The notes beneath the pieces are model-generated. The model saw only the letters and a program-made list of their open reading frames with translations, did no database searches and was not told the DNA's origin. From contig NZ_JAPJDO010000012.1 of NCBI RefSeq assembly GCF_026242045.1, positions 1 through 64,000 on the forward strand: a stretch of DNA of 64,000 nucleotides, written 5' to 3'. The translations under genes were made by a program, and so were the position numbers. The stretch comes from Mycobacterium pinniadriaticum. GTDB taxonomy: Bacteria > Actinomycetota > Actinomycetes > Mycobacteriales > Mycobacteriaceae. Position 1 is the stretch's first letter, and every line of letters begins with the position of its first letter. Of the stretch, positions 25,186 to 34,367 are shown piece by piece.

Positions 25186-26088
25186 TCATGCCTGCACGAT
25201 GTTGCGCAGAACGCCGAACCGTGGTGCTTCGATCTCGACGACATCGCCGTCTTCGAGGAATCGATACTTCTCGAAGCCCAGTTCCTTGTTCTTGATCCTC
25301 AGTTCGAGTAGACATCCGAAGCCCACAGTGCCCGAACCGATTACATCTCCGGGTAGCAACGTGGTATTGGCCGAGGCCCGCTGCAGGATCGCCGGCCACG
25401 GGAAGGTCATGTCGGCAAACGAGTTGTCGGTATAGATCTCACCGTTGACTCGCGCAGTCACTCGCTCTGACACGATGCCGTTCGACAATTCACCGCTGAA
25501 CTCGTCTGTAGTGACAAGCCATGGACCTAGCGAGGTTGAAAAGTCCTTGCCTTTAGCGGGTCCGAGGTGATGCTTCATTTCCTCGGCGGCCAGGTCGCGG
25601 GCCGACCAATCGTTCATCAGCGTGAAGCCCGAGACGCAGTCCATCACATTCGGGTCAGACGCGTCGAGGTCGCTGACTTCGCAGCCGATGACCGCCGCGA
25701 GTTCGACCTCGTAGTCCAGCTTCTTGCACAGCGATGGTCTCCGGACAACATCGCCGTCGCCGATCACCGCCGCGGGATTGCTGAAATAAAAGACTGGTTC
25801 GCGATACCACGACTCCGGCGGCCGCTGTCCCCAGGCTGATAGGGAGTTGACCAGGTGCGCTTCATAGACCATGAAATCTCGGATACTGGGCGGTCGTTCG
25901 AGCGGTGCCCGGAAGCGTACATCCGACATGAATATCTGCGGACCGCGATCTGGCCATGCATGCGGTGCGCGGGCTACCTCGACAAGCTGACTAGGCCCCG
26001 CGTCCAAGATCGGGAAGACAACATCCTCAAGCACCTCGACCAGCATCGTGTCTTCGGAACGGGCCAGGCTGACTACCGCCAATCTCAT
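25186..26088 (-). CDS. Fumarylacetoacetate hydrolase family protein (300 aa)
   Basis: A FAH-superfamily metal-dependent C-C hydrolase, isomerase or decarboxylase. The C-terminal catalytic domain shows the metal ligands in DYEVELAAVIG, NDWSARDL and KGKDFSTSLGPWLV, and the conserved PGDVIGSGTVG. The family acts on acylpyruvate or beta-diketo acid substrates, which fits a pathway that produces dicarbonyl intermediates. It lies 73 bp downstream of the acyl-CoA dehydrogenase gene and is probably co-transcribed with it under operator site 4. Confidence 0.9.
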   Translation of the reverse strand: MRLAVVSLARSEDTMLVEVLEDVVFPILDAGPSQLVEVARAPHAWPDRGPQIFMSDVRFRAPLERPPSIRDFMVYEAHLVNSLSAWGQRPPESWYREPVFYFSNPAAVIGDGDVVRRPSLCKKLDYEVELAAVIGCEVSDLDASDPNVMDCVSGFTLMNDWSARDLAAEEMKHHLGPAKGKDFSTSLGPWLVTTDEFSGELSNGIVSERVTARVNGEIYTDNSFADMTFPWPAILQRASANTTLLPGDVIGSGTVGFGCLLELRIKNKELGFEKYRFLEDGDVVEIEAPRFGVLRNIVQA

Positions 26089-26161
26089 TCGATCTCCCTC
26101 ACTTCAGCGTTGAATCCCCTACCGGGGACCGACGACGCGGGCGCCAACCGTGCAACAGCGA

Positions 26162-27370
26162 TCACCGACGACCGCTGATCAGGGCTTTGGCGATATTGCG
26201 CCGAAGGACTTCGCCGCTGCCGTCCGCGATCCGAATGATGCGAGCCTGATGCCATCCGTCATAAAGCCGCATCTCATTCGTTAGCCCCATCCCACCGTGG
26301 ACCTGCATGCATCGCTCATAGACCCGAGAGCACATTTCGGTCGCGAACACCTTCGCCATCGCCACTTCATGGTGGGCTGGGCCACCTGCCTCGATGCGTG
26401 CGGCGCAGTCGCGAGCCATCGTGTCAGCGGCGTAGATCTCGATGGCGCAGTCCGCTAGGGGAAAGGACACGCCCTGGTAGTCGCCGATGGGATGGCCGAA
26501 TGTCCTACGCACGCCGGCATAGCTGGCGGCCTGGTCCAACGCCCACTTGGACAGGCCGACCGAGCGCCCGCAGTTATACAGACGCCCTGTCGTCACACCC
26601 CCCAGCGCCAACGCGAATCCTTGGTCCAACTTCCCCACCAGCGCATCGGCGGGGACACGAACATCAGTGAAGCTGATGATCCCCTCGTGGCCGCCGGCCT
26701 GCCCGAACAACTTGATGACGCTGTCGACGGCGAACCCGGGCCCGCTCGTCGGTACGAGGAAGCAACTGATGCCGCCCGTCCGCTGCTTACGCAACTCGCC
26801 GTCGGTCACGGCCCACACAAAGACCCAGTCGGCTTCAGGCGAGTTGGTAATCCACTGTTTGGTGCCGTTGATGATCCACGAGTCACCGTCGGCACGTGCG
26901 GTGGTGGTCATGGCCCACGCGTCAGTGCCGGCGTTGGGCTCGGACATGCCAAAGCAACTCGTCGTGACACCCTTCACGTAGTCCGGCAGCATCCGCTCCT
27001 GTGCGGTGGGCGTCAGTGCCGAGCACAGCAGGCTGGGCCCGTAGCTCCAGTGCGCCACACTCGCGAATGGCAAGACGCGGCCGGGACCGTACCGGGCGTA
27101 CAGATGGCGCCACACCTCATAGAGGAGTTCAGCGCCACCACCGCCGCCACCGATGTCTTCGGGCGCCAGCATTGTGTAGTAGCCCGCCTCAGCGGCTCGC
27201 TCACGCACCTCACGCAGTAGCGTCTTCACAGCCGGCGAGTACGCCCCGTCGGCGCCATAGAAGCGCCGCCCACAGTCGAACAAGTCTTGGTTTTTGTCCT
27301 CCAGCGGAACAACGACAGAGTCGACGAACTCCGAGAGTCCTTCAAGGATGTCGTCGTACCGGCTTGTCAT
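26162..27370 (-). CDS. Acyl-CoA dehydrogenase family protein (402 aa)
   Basis: A FadE-like flavoprotein: GMSEPNAGTDAWAMTTTA for FAD/substrate binding, RRTFGHPIGDYQGVSFPLAD, and the C-terminal VHGGMGLTNEMRLYDGWHQAR. At the usual catalytic Glu position the sequence reads IADGSGEVLRR, with Asp383 in place of Glu. A poly-Gly run (GGGGGGA, about 74-80) lies in the N-terminal domain. First gene of a two-gene unit with the FAH-family gene, divergent from the amidohydrolase-mce operon across a 259-bp region carrying two operators. Confidence 0.9.
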   Translation of the reverse strand: MTSRYDDILEGLSEFVDSVVVPLEDKNQDLFDCGRRFYGADGAYSPAVKTLLREVRERAAEAGYYTMLAPEDIGGGGGGAELLYEVWRHLYARYGPGRVLPFASVAHWSYGPSLLCSALTPTAQERMLPDYVKGVTTSCFGMSEPNAGTDAWAMTTTARADGDSWIINGTKQWITNSPEADWVFVWAVTDGELRKQRTGGISCFLVPTSGPGFAVDSVIKLFGQAGGHEGIISFTDVRVPADALVGKLDQGFALALGGVTTGRLYNCGRSVGLSKWALDQAASYAGVRRTFGHPIGDYQGVSFPLADCAIEIYAADTMARDCAARIEAGGPAHHEVAMAKVFATEMCSRVYERCMQVHGGMGLTNEMRLYDGWHQARIIRIADGSGEVLRRNIAKALISGRR

Positions 27371-27492
27371 CGCATCGCCTGTCCCCGCGCTGGCTCAACG
27401 CAGGTCATCTCGCGCGAGCCGAATTCGGCTCGATACATCGTCTCGGCCACTGACACCTCTCCTAGATGGTCTCGGACTCAGCCTCAAGGGAT

Positions 27493-27506
27493 TACCAAAC
27501 GTTTGG
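27493..27506. promoter_or_regulatory. KstR2-like operator, site 4
   Basis: ACCAAACGTTTGGC, palindromic core CCAAACGTTTGG, 122 bp upstream of the acyl-CoA dehydrogenase start in the divergent promoter region. A further GCCAAAC half-site follows at 27507-27513. Confidence 0.72.
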
Positions 27507-27602
27507 CGCCAAACCTAGGGTGCGACCGAGCACCCGTCAAGCGCACCTGAATCCGACGCCAATTCAGTACTTTTCGACCCACCAACAAGATGCTATGGTC
27601 TG

Positions 27603-27618
27603 AACCATACGTTTGGTT
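27603..27618. promoter_or_regulatory. KstR2-like operator, site 5 (amidohydrolase-mce operon)
   Basis: AACCATACGTTTGGTT lies immediately before the ribosome-binding site (GGAGG at 27620-27624) of the amidohydrolase. A repressor bound here would block expression of the amidohydrolase and, if co-transcribed, of the whole first mce operon. Confidence 0.72.
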
Positions 27619-27629
27619 AGGAGGCCACG

Positions 27630-28871
27630 GTGGCGGTACCCATGTTCGACGCAGACCAGCACTATTACGAGACTGACGATGCGTTCACCCGATATCTGCC
27701 GAAGCAGTTTCTCGATGAGAACCGCGCAGTTCGGGTTGTACGTACCCCCGATCGCCCCGAGGGACGCATCTTCTTCGGCGAGGACAAGGTCACTTTTTTT
27801 GGCGTCAATCCCGTGGACGCCATCGGGTGGCCCGGCCAGCTACTCGAGTACTTCAAGCAGGGTGGCGGCAAGGGCGACGCCGTCACCGGTAACGTGCGAG
27901 CCGACGACATTCCCGAATCCCGCCACCGTGATCTGCGGCTGAGGTGGATGGTTGAACACGGCGTCGTGGGAACCCTGATGTTCCCAACGACGGCGGTCGG
28001 CGTGGAATACCAACTGCAATGCGACGTCCCCGCGCTCAACGCGACCCTGACAGCGTTCAACCGGTGGATCGAGGAGGAGTGGGGATTCGGTAGTCCAGAG
28101 TCCCCGATCTACAGTGCGCCCCTGCTCAACCTCACCGACATCGACTGGGCTGTCGCCGAATTGGAACGCGTCATCGCCCAAGGCGCCAAGCTCGTCCACC
28201 TGCGACCTGGCCCGGTCGGGGGCAAGCGGTCACCCGCCGACCCGGCACACGATGGGTTCTGGGCCCGCTGCGCTGAGGCCGAGATCCCGGTCGACTTCCA
28301 CCTGGGTAACAGCGGTGAGAGTGTCTACTACTCCGCTTTGTGGGGTGAGACGCCTAGTGCACCTCAGCATCGGTTCTCGCCCTTCCAGCGTGTGACCAGC
28401 TTTGGTGAACGCGCCATCTCGGACACGCTCTTAGCGCTGGTGACTCATAACTTGTTCGGACGCGTACCGAATCTCACGGTGATGTCGATCGAACACGGCA
28501 GCGAGTGGGTCGGCCCGCTGCTCAAGAAGATGGACCGTGCTGCCCGCATGTGCGGTCCAAAGGACTGGACCTACGGTGTCTTGACTGAGCGTCCACGCGA
28601 GATCTTCAAGCGTCACGTCAAGGTGGCTCCGTTCCCGGAAGACAACATCCTCGGGTTGATCGAGCTCATCGGCGAAGACGCGGTTGTCGCGGGTTCGGAC
28701 TGGCCGCACCCAGAGGGTGAGGTAGTTCCACTTGACTTTGCCGCACGCATCGAGGGCAAGGTTCCGGACCACACTTACCTCAAGGTGATGCACGACAATG
28801 TCGCCAAAGTGCTCGGGTTACCCGCGCTCCAGACTGCCTCTGCCGTGACAACAGACGTTCAGCCGAACTGA
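27630..28871 (+). CDS. Amidohydrolase family 2 protein (413 aa)
   Basis: A TIM-barrel metal-dependent hydrolase or decarboxylase of the amidohydrolase-2 (ACMSD-like) family. The N-terminal metal motif is DADQHYYE, and further ligands are in VDFHLGNSGE, IEHGSEW and the late GSDWPHPEGE. Such proteins recur in mycobacterial steroid and terpenoid loci, where their reaction is often unknown. The GTG start at 27630 has GGAGG 5 nt upstream; an ATG at 27642 is a weaker alternative. It precedes yrbEA by only 68 bp without a visible terminator, so it probably leads the mce operon. Confidence 0.9.
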   Translation: MAVPMFDADQHYYETDDAFTRYLPKQFLDENRAVRVVRTPDRPEGRIFFGEDKVTFFGVNPVDAIGWPGQLLEYFKQGGGKGDAVTGNVRADDIPESRHRDLRLRWMVEHGVVGTLMFPTTAVGVEYQLQCDVPALNATLTAFNRWIEEEWGFGSPESPIYSAPLLNLTDIDWAVAELERVIAQGAKLVHLRPGPVGGKRSPADPAHDGFWARCAEAEIPVDFHLGNSGESVYYSALWGETPSAPQHRFSPFQRVTSFGERAISDTLLALVTHNLFGRVPNLTVMSIEHGSEWVGPLLKKMDRAARMCGPKDWTYGVLTERPREIFKRHVKVAPFPEDNILGLIELIGEDAVVAGSDWPHPEGEVVPLDFAARIEGKVPDHTYLKVMHDNVAKVLGLPALQTASAVTTDVQPN

Positions 28872-28939
28872 CCCATCGGTGGTCGCGGGGCCTCGGCGGC
28901 CTGCGCCGTCACATCCTCAACGTAAGTAGGAATGTTCTT

Positions 28940-29776
28940 ATGAGCCGGTTCGAGGCTAGCGCGGCCGACGGCCGTGCAATTCTGAGTCGGCTGCCCGGGA
29001 CACTGAAGAGCGTGTCGGATGCTAAGGCTACGAAGCCAGTTCGCGCCTTGGGAGCGTTCTTCACGATGGCGCTGCAGGTGTTGGTGTCGATACCGCGCCG
29101 GCCGTTTGCGTGGCAGGAATTCCTGTTGCAGTCATGGTTTGTCGCACGAGTCTCGATGTTGCCCACGTTGATGTTGGCAATCCCGTTTACGGTTCTGATG
29201 GTCTTCACATTCAACATCCTCTTGGTTGAGTTCGGCGCTGCGGACTATTCAGGCACCGGGGCCGCCTATGGCACGGTGACCCAGATCGGTCCTGTGGTGA
29301 CGGTGCTGGTGGTCTCCGGCGCGGGCGCGACGGCCATGTGCGCCGACTTGGGTGCACGCACTATTAGGGACGAGCTCGACGCCTTGCGCGTCATGGGCGT
29401 CAATCCAATTCAAGCGTTAGTCGTGCCTCGCGTGCTCGCCGCAACGGTGGTGGCGACCCTGTTGTCGTCAGTGGTGATTCTTGTTGGTCTGGTCGGTAGC
29501 TTCGTCTTTTCCGTCTTCGTCCAGCATGTGACACCGGGGTCGTTCGTCGGCGGGTTGACGGTCATCACGAAGGCCCCGGACGTGGTGATCTCGTTGATCA
29601 AGTCCACACTATTCGGCCTGGCCGCCGGATTGATCGCCTGCTACAAGGGCATTTCCGCCGGCGGCGGCCCGGCGGGAGTAGGCAATGCCGTGAATGAGAC
29701 GGTCGTGTACACCTTCATGGCCCTGTTTGCGATCAACATCATTGCAACTGCGGTCGGGGTGAAGGCGACACTATGA
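28940..29776 (+). CDS. yrbEA: YrbE/MlaE-type permease A of the plus-strand Mce system (278 aa)
   Basis: A membrane permease subunit of an Mce lipid or steroid importer. About five to six hydrophobic segments span residues 70-270. The conserved cytoplasmic coupling segment ELDALRVMGVNP (145-156) is the part of MlaE/YrbE proteins that contacts the ATPase, here an MceG encoded elsewhere. The GACADLG-type helix (TAMCADLGARTI) and the closing GGGPAGVGNAVNETVV are typical. It overlaps yrbEB by 4 bp (ATGA). Confidence 0.93.
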   Translation: MSRFEASAADGRAILSRLPGTLKSVSDAKATKPVRALGAFFTMALQVLVSIPRRPFAWQEFLLQSWFVARVSMLPTLMLAIPFTVLMVFTFNILLVEFGAADYSGTGAAYGTVTQIGPVVTVLVVSGAGATAMCADLGARTIRDELDALRVMGVNPIQALVVPRVLAATVVATLLSSVVILVGLVGSFVFSVFVQHVTPGSFVGGLTVITKAPDVVISLIKSTLFGLAAGLIACYKGISAGGGPAGVGNAVNETVVYTFMALFAINIIATAVGVKATL

Positions 29777-30627
29777 GCGGTAGCGTCCCCGGCACGGGCT
29801 ACCCACGGATCTGGCGCACCGCCACGGGTTGGGTTGACGGTCTCTCTCGAATCGGTACCCAGGCACGCTTCTATTTCCAGACCTTGGCCGCAATCCGCGA
29901 CGCCCTGGTGCACTACAAGGCTGAAACAGTGCGATTGATCGCCCAAATGGGCATGGGCACAGGAGCTTTGGCAATAGTCGGCGGCACCGTCGTGATCGTT
30001 GGGTTCCTCACACTCTCCACGGGGGCGCTCGTGGCAGTGCAGGGCTATAACCAGTTCGCCAACGTCGGCGTCGAAGCGTTGACAGGATTCGCGTCGGCGT
30101 ACTTCAACGTTCGGCTGATCGCACCGATCATCGCCGGCATCGGTTTGGCCGCCACCATCGGTGCCGGCGCCACCGCCCAGCTGGGCGCCATGCGGATCAA
30201 CGAGGAGATCGATGCGTTGGAAGTGATGGGTGTGCGCTCGGTCGCCTACCTGGCATCAAACCGGGTGCTGGCCGGAGTGATCGTGGTGATGCCGCTGTAC
30301 TGCGTCGCAATGCTCACATCCTTCTTGGCGGCCCGTTTCGGCACGACCTTTGTGTACGGCCAGTCGAGCGGTGTCTATGACCACTACTTCAATACGTTCC
30401 TGAACCCAACCGACATCATTTGGTCTTTCTTCCAAGCAGTCTTGATGGCAACCGTGATCATGCTGGTACATACCTACTACGGGTTCACCGCCTCGGGTGG
30501 ACCCGCGGGTGTGGGTGAGGCAGTCGGGCGCGCGGTCCGCACTTCGATGATTTCGGCGGTGCTCGTCGTCTTGTTCGTTTCGCTGGCCATCTACGGCCAG
30601 TCCGGAAATTTCCACCTGTCGGGATAG
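29773..30627 (+). CDS. yrbEB: YrbE/MlaE-type permease B of the plus-strand Mce system (284 aa)
   Basis: The second permease half, with the coupling segment EIDALEVMG at 145-153 and several membrane segments (ALAIVGGTVVIVGFLTL, VLAGVIVVMPLYCVAML). It carries the usual GASATAQ-like region (GAGATAQLGAMR) and a terminal GGPAGVGEAVGRAVR. YrbEA and YrbEB form the inner-membrane channel dimer. The mceA start follows after 4 bp. Confidence 0.93.
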   Translation: MSGSVPGTGYPRIWRTATGWVDGLSRIGTQARFYFQTLAAIRDALVHYKAETVRLIAQMGMGTGALAIVGGTVVIVGFLTLSTGALVAVQGYNQFANVGVEALTGFASAYFNVRLIAPIIAGIGLAATIGAGATAQLGAMRINEEIDALEVMGVRSVAYLASNRVLAGVIVVMPLYCVAMLTSFLAARFGTTFVYGQSSGVYDHYFNTFLNPTDIIWSFFQAVLMATVIMLVHTYYGFTASGGPAGVGEAVGRAVRTSMISAVLVVLFVSLAIYGQSGNFHLSG

Positions 30628-30631
30628 TTGG

Positions 30632-31990
30632 ATGGCAAGTAAACAGCGTGGCCACGGTGTGCACCCCTTGTGGTGGACTGCGGTGCTGTTCGCAACCGTC
30701 ATTGGATTCGTGCTGCTATGTTCAGGCCTTTTCGCGGGGACGTTTCGCAGCTATGTACCGATTACTTTGACCGCGGATCGCACCGGTCTGGTGATGGAAT
30801 CCGGTGCGCAAGTGAAGATGCGCGGCGTCGAAGTTGGTCGAGTCGCAGGGGTCATCGGCGGCGCCGAGCCCGTAAGCCTGAAGTTAGAGATCTTCCCCGA
30901 CCAAGTCCAACACATCCCGGCCAATGTCGGTGCCGAGATCAAGGCCACCACGGCCTTCGGCGCCAAATACGTCGAATTGATCTTCCCGGCAGACCCCAGC
31001 GCTAAGCGATTGGCCGCGGGTGCTGTGCTTTGGTCACGCAATGTCGGCACTGAAGTCAACACGGTTTTCGACAACCTCATGGGCATCTTGGATCAGGTCG
31101 ATGTACCCAAGCTCAATGCGGTGCTGACTGCGCTTGCCGACGGAGTACGTGGTCAGGGTGAGCGAATTGGTGCGGCGACAACAGATGCCAACCAAGTGCT
31201 GATCGCACTCAATCCCCGGATGTCCACCGTGGCAGCGAATTTGAGGTCATTCACGGGATTCAGCGATGCCTACAGCGCCGCGGCTCACGACATACTCGCC
31301 GCGCTGGACGCCGCGAGTACGACCAGCGTGACGATAACCGATCATGGCGGAGGTCTAGATGCGTTGCTGTTGAACGTAATTGGACTATCCAACTCCGGCA
31401 TCAAGCTGCTTGCACCCAACACGGACAACTTTGTCAACGCCATTGACGTCCTCGAACCGACAACGAGCCTGCTGCTCAAATACAACCCCGAATACACGTG
31501 CATGATCCAGGGTGCCAAGCTCTACCTGGACAAGGGCGGAGATCAGTGGTTCGGGGGTAACGGCCGCAGCACAATCTTGGACATCGGCCTCACGTTTGGC
31601 GATGACCTCTACCGGTATCCGGACAACCTACCGATCGTTGCGGCCAAGGGCGGGCCAGGCGGCAAACCCGGCTGCGGTTCGCTGCCGGATGTCGCCAATA
31701 ACTTTCCCGTGCGCCAACTGATCACCAACACAGGATGGGGCACTGGGCTGGACTGGCGACCCAACCCGGGGATCGGTCAGACGTGTTCGGTCGACTATTT
31801 CCCGGTCACGCGTGCAATACCAGAACCGCCGCATCTCGGCCAGTGCCTGGACGGGCCAGCACCCGGACCCAAGCCTTCCTATCCTGGCGGACCGCCTTTT
31901 GGGGCTCCGTGGTACGCCACGGATGGGACCCCGCTCTACCCCGGTCTACCTGCCGCGCCGACTACGGGCACCGCGCCAGCGGCGCCGTGA
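30632..31990 (+). CDS. mceA: MceA-type protein of the plus-strand Mce system (452 aa)
   Basis: An Mce-family protein: an N-terminal membrane anchor (about 12-35), an MCE domain (YVPITLTADRTGLVMESGA, about 46-130), a long helical region, and a Pro/Gly-rich tail from about residue 405 (SYPGGPPFGAP). The six Mce proteins are thought to form a tunnel carrying lipids or steroids across the periplasm to the YrbE permease. The ATG lies 4 bp after yrbEB. Confidence 0.93.
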   Translation: MASKQRGHGVHPLWWTAVLFATVIGFVLLCSGLFAGTFRSYVPITLTADRTGLVMESGAQVKMRGVEVGRVAGVIGGAEPVSLKLEIFPDQVQHIPANVGAEIKATTAFGAKYVELIFPADPSAKRLAAGAVLWSRNVGTEVNTVFDNLMGILDQVDVPKLNAVLTALADGVRGQGERIGAATTDANQVLIALNPRMSTVAANLRSFTGFSDAYSAAAHDILAALDAASTTSVTITDHGGGLDALLLNVIGLSNSGIKLLAPNTDNFVNAIDVLEPTTSLLLKYNPEYTCMIQGAKLYLDKGGDQWFGGNGRSTILDIGLTFGDDLYRYPDNLPIVAAKGGPGGKPGCGSLPDVANNFPVRQLITNTGWGTGLDWRPNPGIGQTCSVDYFPVTRAIPEPPHLGQCLDGPAPGPKPSYPGGPPFGAPWYATDGTPLYPGLPAAPTTGTAPAAP

Positions 31991-32016
31991 CGCGCCAGAT
32001 TCGAAGGATGCCGAAC

Positions 32017-33045
32017 ATGAATCACAACTTGCGACGCGCCGCGATCAGTTTCGTCATATTCGCGATTGTCTGCACACTTGGCACGTTCGCTCTGCTGGCA
32101 GTGTTCTCACAGTTTCGGTTAGCCGAGGATCAACGCTATCGCGCCGAGTTCAGCGACGTCAGCGGTTTGGCCGTCGGCGACTTTGTCCGCATCGCCGGCG
32201 TTGAGGTCGGCAAGGTCACGACGATCTCCATCACCTCGAAATCGTCAGCCCTGGTCGAGTTTTCGGCTGATCTCACGGTAGTGCTCACCCAGAGCACCAA
32301 AGCCGCGGTTCGGTGGGCGAACCCGATCGGTGACCGGTACTTGGCATTGTTGGAGGGTCCGGGCGTCGCCAAACGACTCAACCCCGGCAATACCATAGCA
32401 ATAACAAACACCGAGCCCGCTCTGGACCTCGACACCTTACTGGGCGGGTTCCGACCACTGTTCCGGGCACTGGATCCACAGCAGGTGAACGCGTTGTCGG
32501 GCCAATTGATTACCGCCTTCCAAGGCGAAGGTGCAACCATCGGCTCGTTCCTAGAGCAGACCGCGGCAGCGACCAACACACTTGCTGACCGCGATGAGCT
32601 GATCGGACAGGTGATCAGCAACCTCAACACGGTGATGGCATCGGTCGGCGATCAAAGCGGCCAGTTCGCCAAGGCCGTTGACTCGCTATCGGAGCTCGTT
32701 CAGGGATTGTCGGCGCGCAGATCAGATCTCATCAATGCTGTCACGTATACCAATGCCGCATCAGCGACCATCGCTGACCTTCTGGTACACACCCGGACGC
32801 CGTTGAAAGACACTGTGACACAATCTGATCGCGTGACTTCGATCGTTGACGGCGATCAGGCCTGGTTCGATGACTTTCTCAGAACACTGCCCGATTCCTA
32901 CAGAACCCTCAGCCGATTGGGCATCATGGGCGACTTTTTCACCTTTTATCTGTGCGACTTGCTGTTGAAGGTCAACGGAAAAGGGGGACAACCGGTCTAC
33001 GTCAAACTGGCCGGGCAGGATACCGGGCGGTGCGCGCCAAAATGA
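32017..33045 (+). CDS. mceB: MceB-type protein of the plus-strand Mce system (342 aa)
   Basis: An Mce-family subunit with an N-terminal membrane segment (AAISFVIFAIVCTLGTFALLA), then the MCE domain (YRAEFSDVSGLAVGDFVRIA). The ATG at 32017 was chosen because it aligns with the paralogue at 46551 (both begin M-x-x-N-L) and has GAAGG upstream; 32008 ATG and 31987 GTG (overlapping the mceA stop) are alternatives. It ends in a conserved CDLLLKVNGKGGQPVYVK segment also found in its paralogue. Confidence 0.9.
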   Translation: MNHNLRRAAISFVIFAIVCTLGTFALLAVFSQFRLAEDQRYRAEFSDVSGLAVGDFVRIAGVEVGKVTTISITSKSSALVEFSADLTVVLTQSTKAAVRWANPIGDRYLALLEGPGVAKRLNPGNTIAITNTEPALDLDTLLGGFRPLFRALDPQQVNALSGQLITAFQGEGATIGSFLEQTAAATNTLADRDELIGQVISNLNTVMASVGDQSGQFAKAVDSLSELVQGLSARRSDLINAVTYTNAASATIADLLVHTRTPLKDTVTQSDRVTSIVDGDQAWFDDFLRTLPDSYRTLSRLGIMGDFFTFYLCDLLLKVNGKGGQPVYVKLAGQDTGRCAPK

Positions 33046-34367
33046 GAGGGAGTTTCGTTGAGCGCAACCCGTTCGTCGTCGGCGCTGTTGGCATTGTGTT
33101 GACAGGTGCAATCGCGGTGACGGCTCTGCAGTACGACAAGTTGCCCTTCATCAATCGCGTCAATCATTACTCGGCATATTTCGCTGAGGCCGGCGGACTT
33201 AGATCGGGTGCCGCCGTGCAGGTGGCAGGCTATCGAGTCGGCGAAGTGTCCTCAGTCGACCTGGATGGCTCTCGAGTGCTAGTCAGGTTTGACGTCGACG
33301 ATGGCGTACGCCTCGGTGAATACACAGAGGCGAACATCAGGACCAAAAGCCTTCTGGGCTCTAAGGTTCTCGAAATCACACCCCGCGGCGACGGTGACCT
33401 GACGGCGACCATTCCCGTCGAACGAACCAGGGCGCCCTATCAGCTGCCTGACGCCCTCGGTGACCTCTCGGCCACCATTAGTGGACTGGATACCGATTCG
33501 GTCTCCGCCGCCCTGGCCACCCTGGCGGATACATTCCAGGACACGCCTCCGGATCTGAAGCTCGCGGTGCAGGGTGTGGCGCGGTTCGCTGAAACGTTGG
33601 ATGCCCGCGACGGGGCGCTGCGGAATCTGCTGTCCAACACCAGCAAAGTCACCGCGGTACTGTCGGAACGTGCCGACGAGGTGGCGAAGCTGATCGCCAA
33701 CAGCGACGCGTTGCTGAGCGAGCTACGGACCCAGAGCACAGCACTGGAGCAGATCTCGGGCAACCTGTCCTTCCTGGCCCAGCAATTGTCGGGTTTCATC
33801 AGCGACAACAAGACTCAACTTCGTCCCGCACTGGACAAACTCAACGACGTCCTGTCCATGGTTGACAACCGCAAGGCTGGACTGCAACAGGCGATCAAGT
33901 ATCTCAATCAGTATGCGATGTCGCTGGGAGAATCCGTCGCCTCGGGCCCGTTCTTCAAGGCCTACATCGTGAACCTGCTACCTGGCCAATTCGTGCAGCC
34001 GTTCATCGACGCGGCGTTCTCCGACTTGGGTCTGGATCCCAACGTGCTCCTACCGTCACAACGAACCGATCCCCAGACCGGTCAACCGGCCACCCCGCCG
34101 CTGCCGATGCCCTACCCGCGCACCGGTCAAGGCGGTGAACCACATCTCTCCCTTCCCGAGGCGATCACCGGCAATCCAGCCGATCCGCGCTACCCCTACC
34201 GGCAGCCGCTTGCTGCTCCACCGCCTGGAGGTCCGCCGCCGGGCCCACCTGCACCGCCGCCCGGCCAGCAACCGGCTCTCCAGCCGCCACCCTCATCGGC
34301 GTCTGAACCGGCCGGCGATGGGCTGCCACACGCAGCTGGCCCATCAACCGCGGAGGGAGGACAGTGA
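33042..34367 (+). CDS. mceC: MceC-type protein of the plus-strand Mce system (441 aa)
   Basis: An Mce subunit with a membrane anchor (NPFVVGAVGIVLTGAIAVTAL), MCE domain (YSAYFAEAGGLRSGAAVQVA) and a Pro-rich C-terminus with repeated PPPG units. The ATG at 33042 overlaps the mceB stop (ATGA); a frame extends further upstream inside mceB. Helical middle region of about 250 residues, probably part of the periplasmic tube. Confidence 0.92.
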   Translation: MRGSFVERNPFVVGAVGIVLTGAIAVTALQYDKLPFINRVNHYSAYFAEAGGLRSGAAVQVAGYRVGEVSSVDLDGSRVLVRFDVDDGVRLGEYTEANIRTKSLLGSKVLEITPRGDGDLTATIPVERTRAPYQLPDALGDLSATISGLDTDSVSAALATLADTFQDTPPDLKLAVQGVARFAETLDARDGALRNLLSNTSKVTAVLSERADEVAKLIANSDALLSELRTQSTALEQISGNLSFLAQQLSGFISDNKTQLRPALDKLNDVLSMVDNRKAGLQQAIKYLNQYAMSLGESVASGPFFKAYIVNLLPGQFVQPFIDAAFSDLGLDPNVLLPSQRTDPQTGQPATPPLPMPYPRTGQGGEPHLSLPEAITGNPADPRYPYRQPLAAPPPGGPPPGPPAPPPGQQPALQPPPSSASEPAGDGLPHAAGPSTAEGGQ

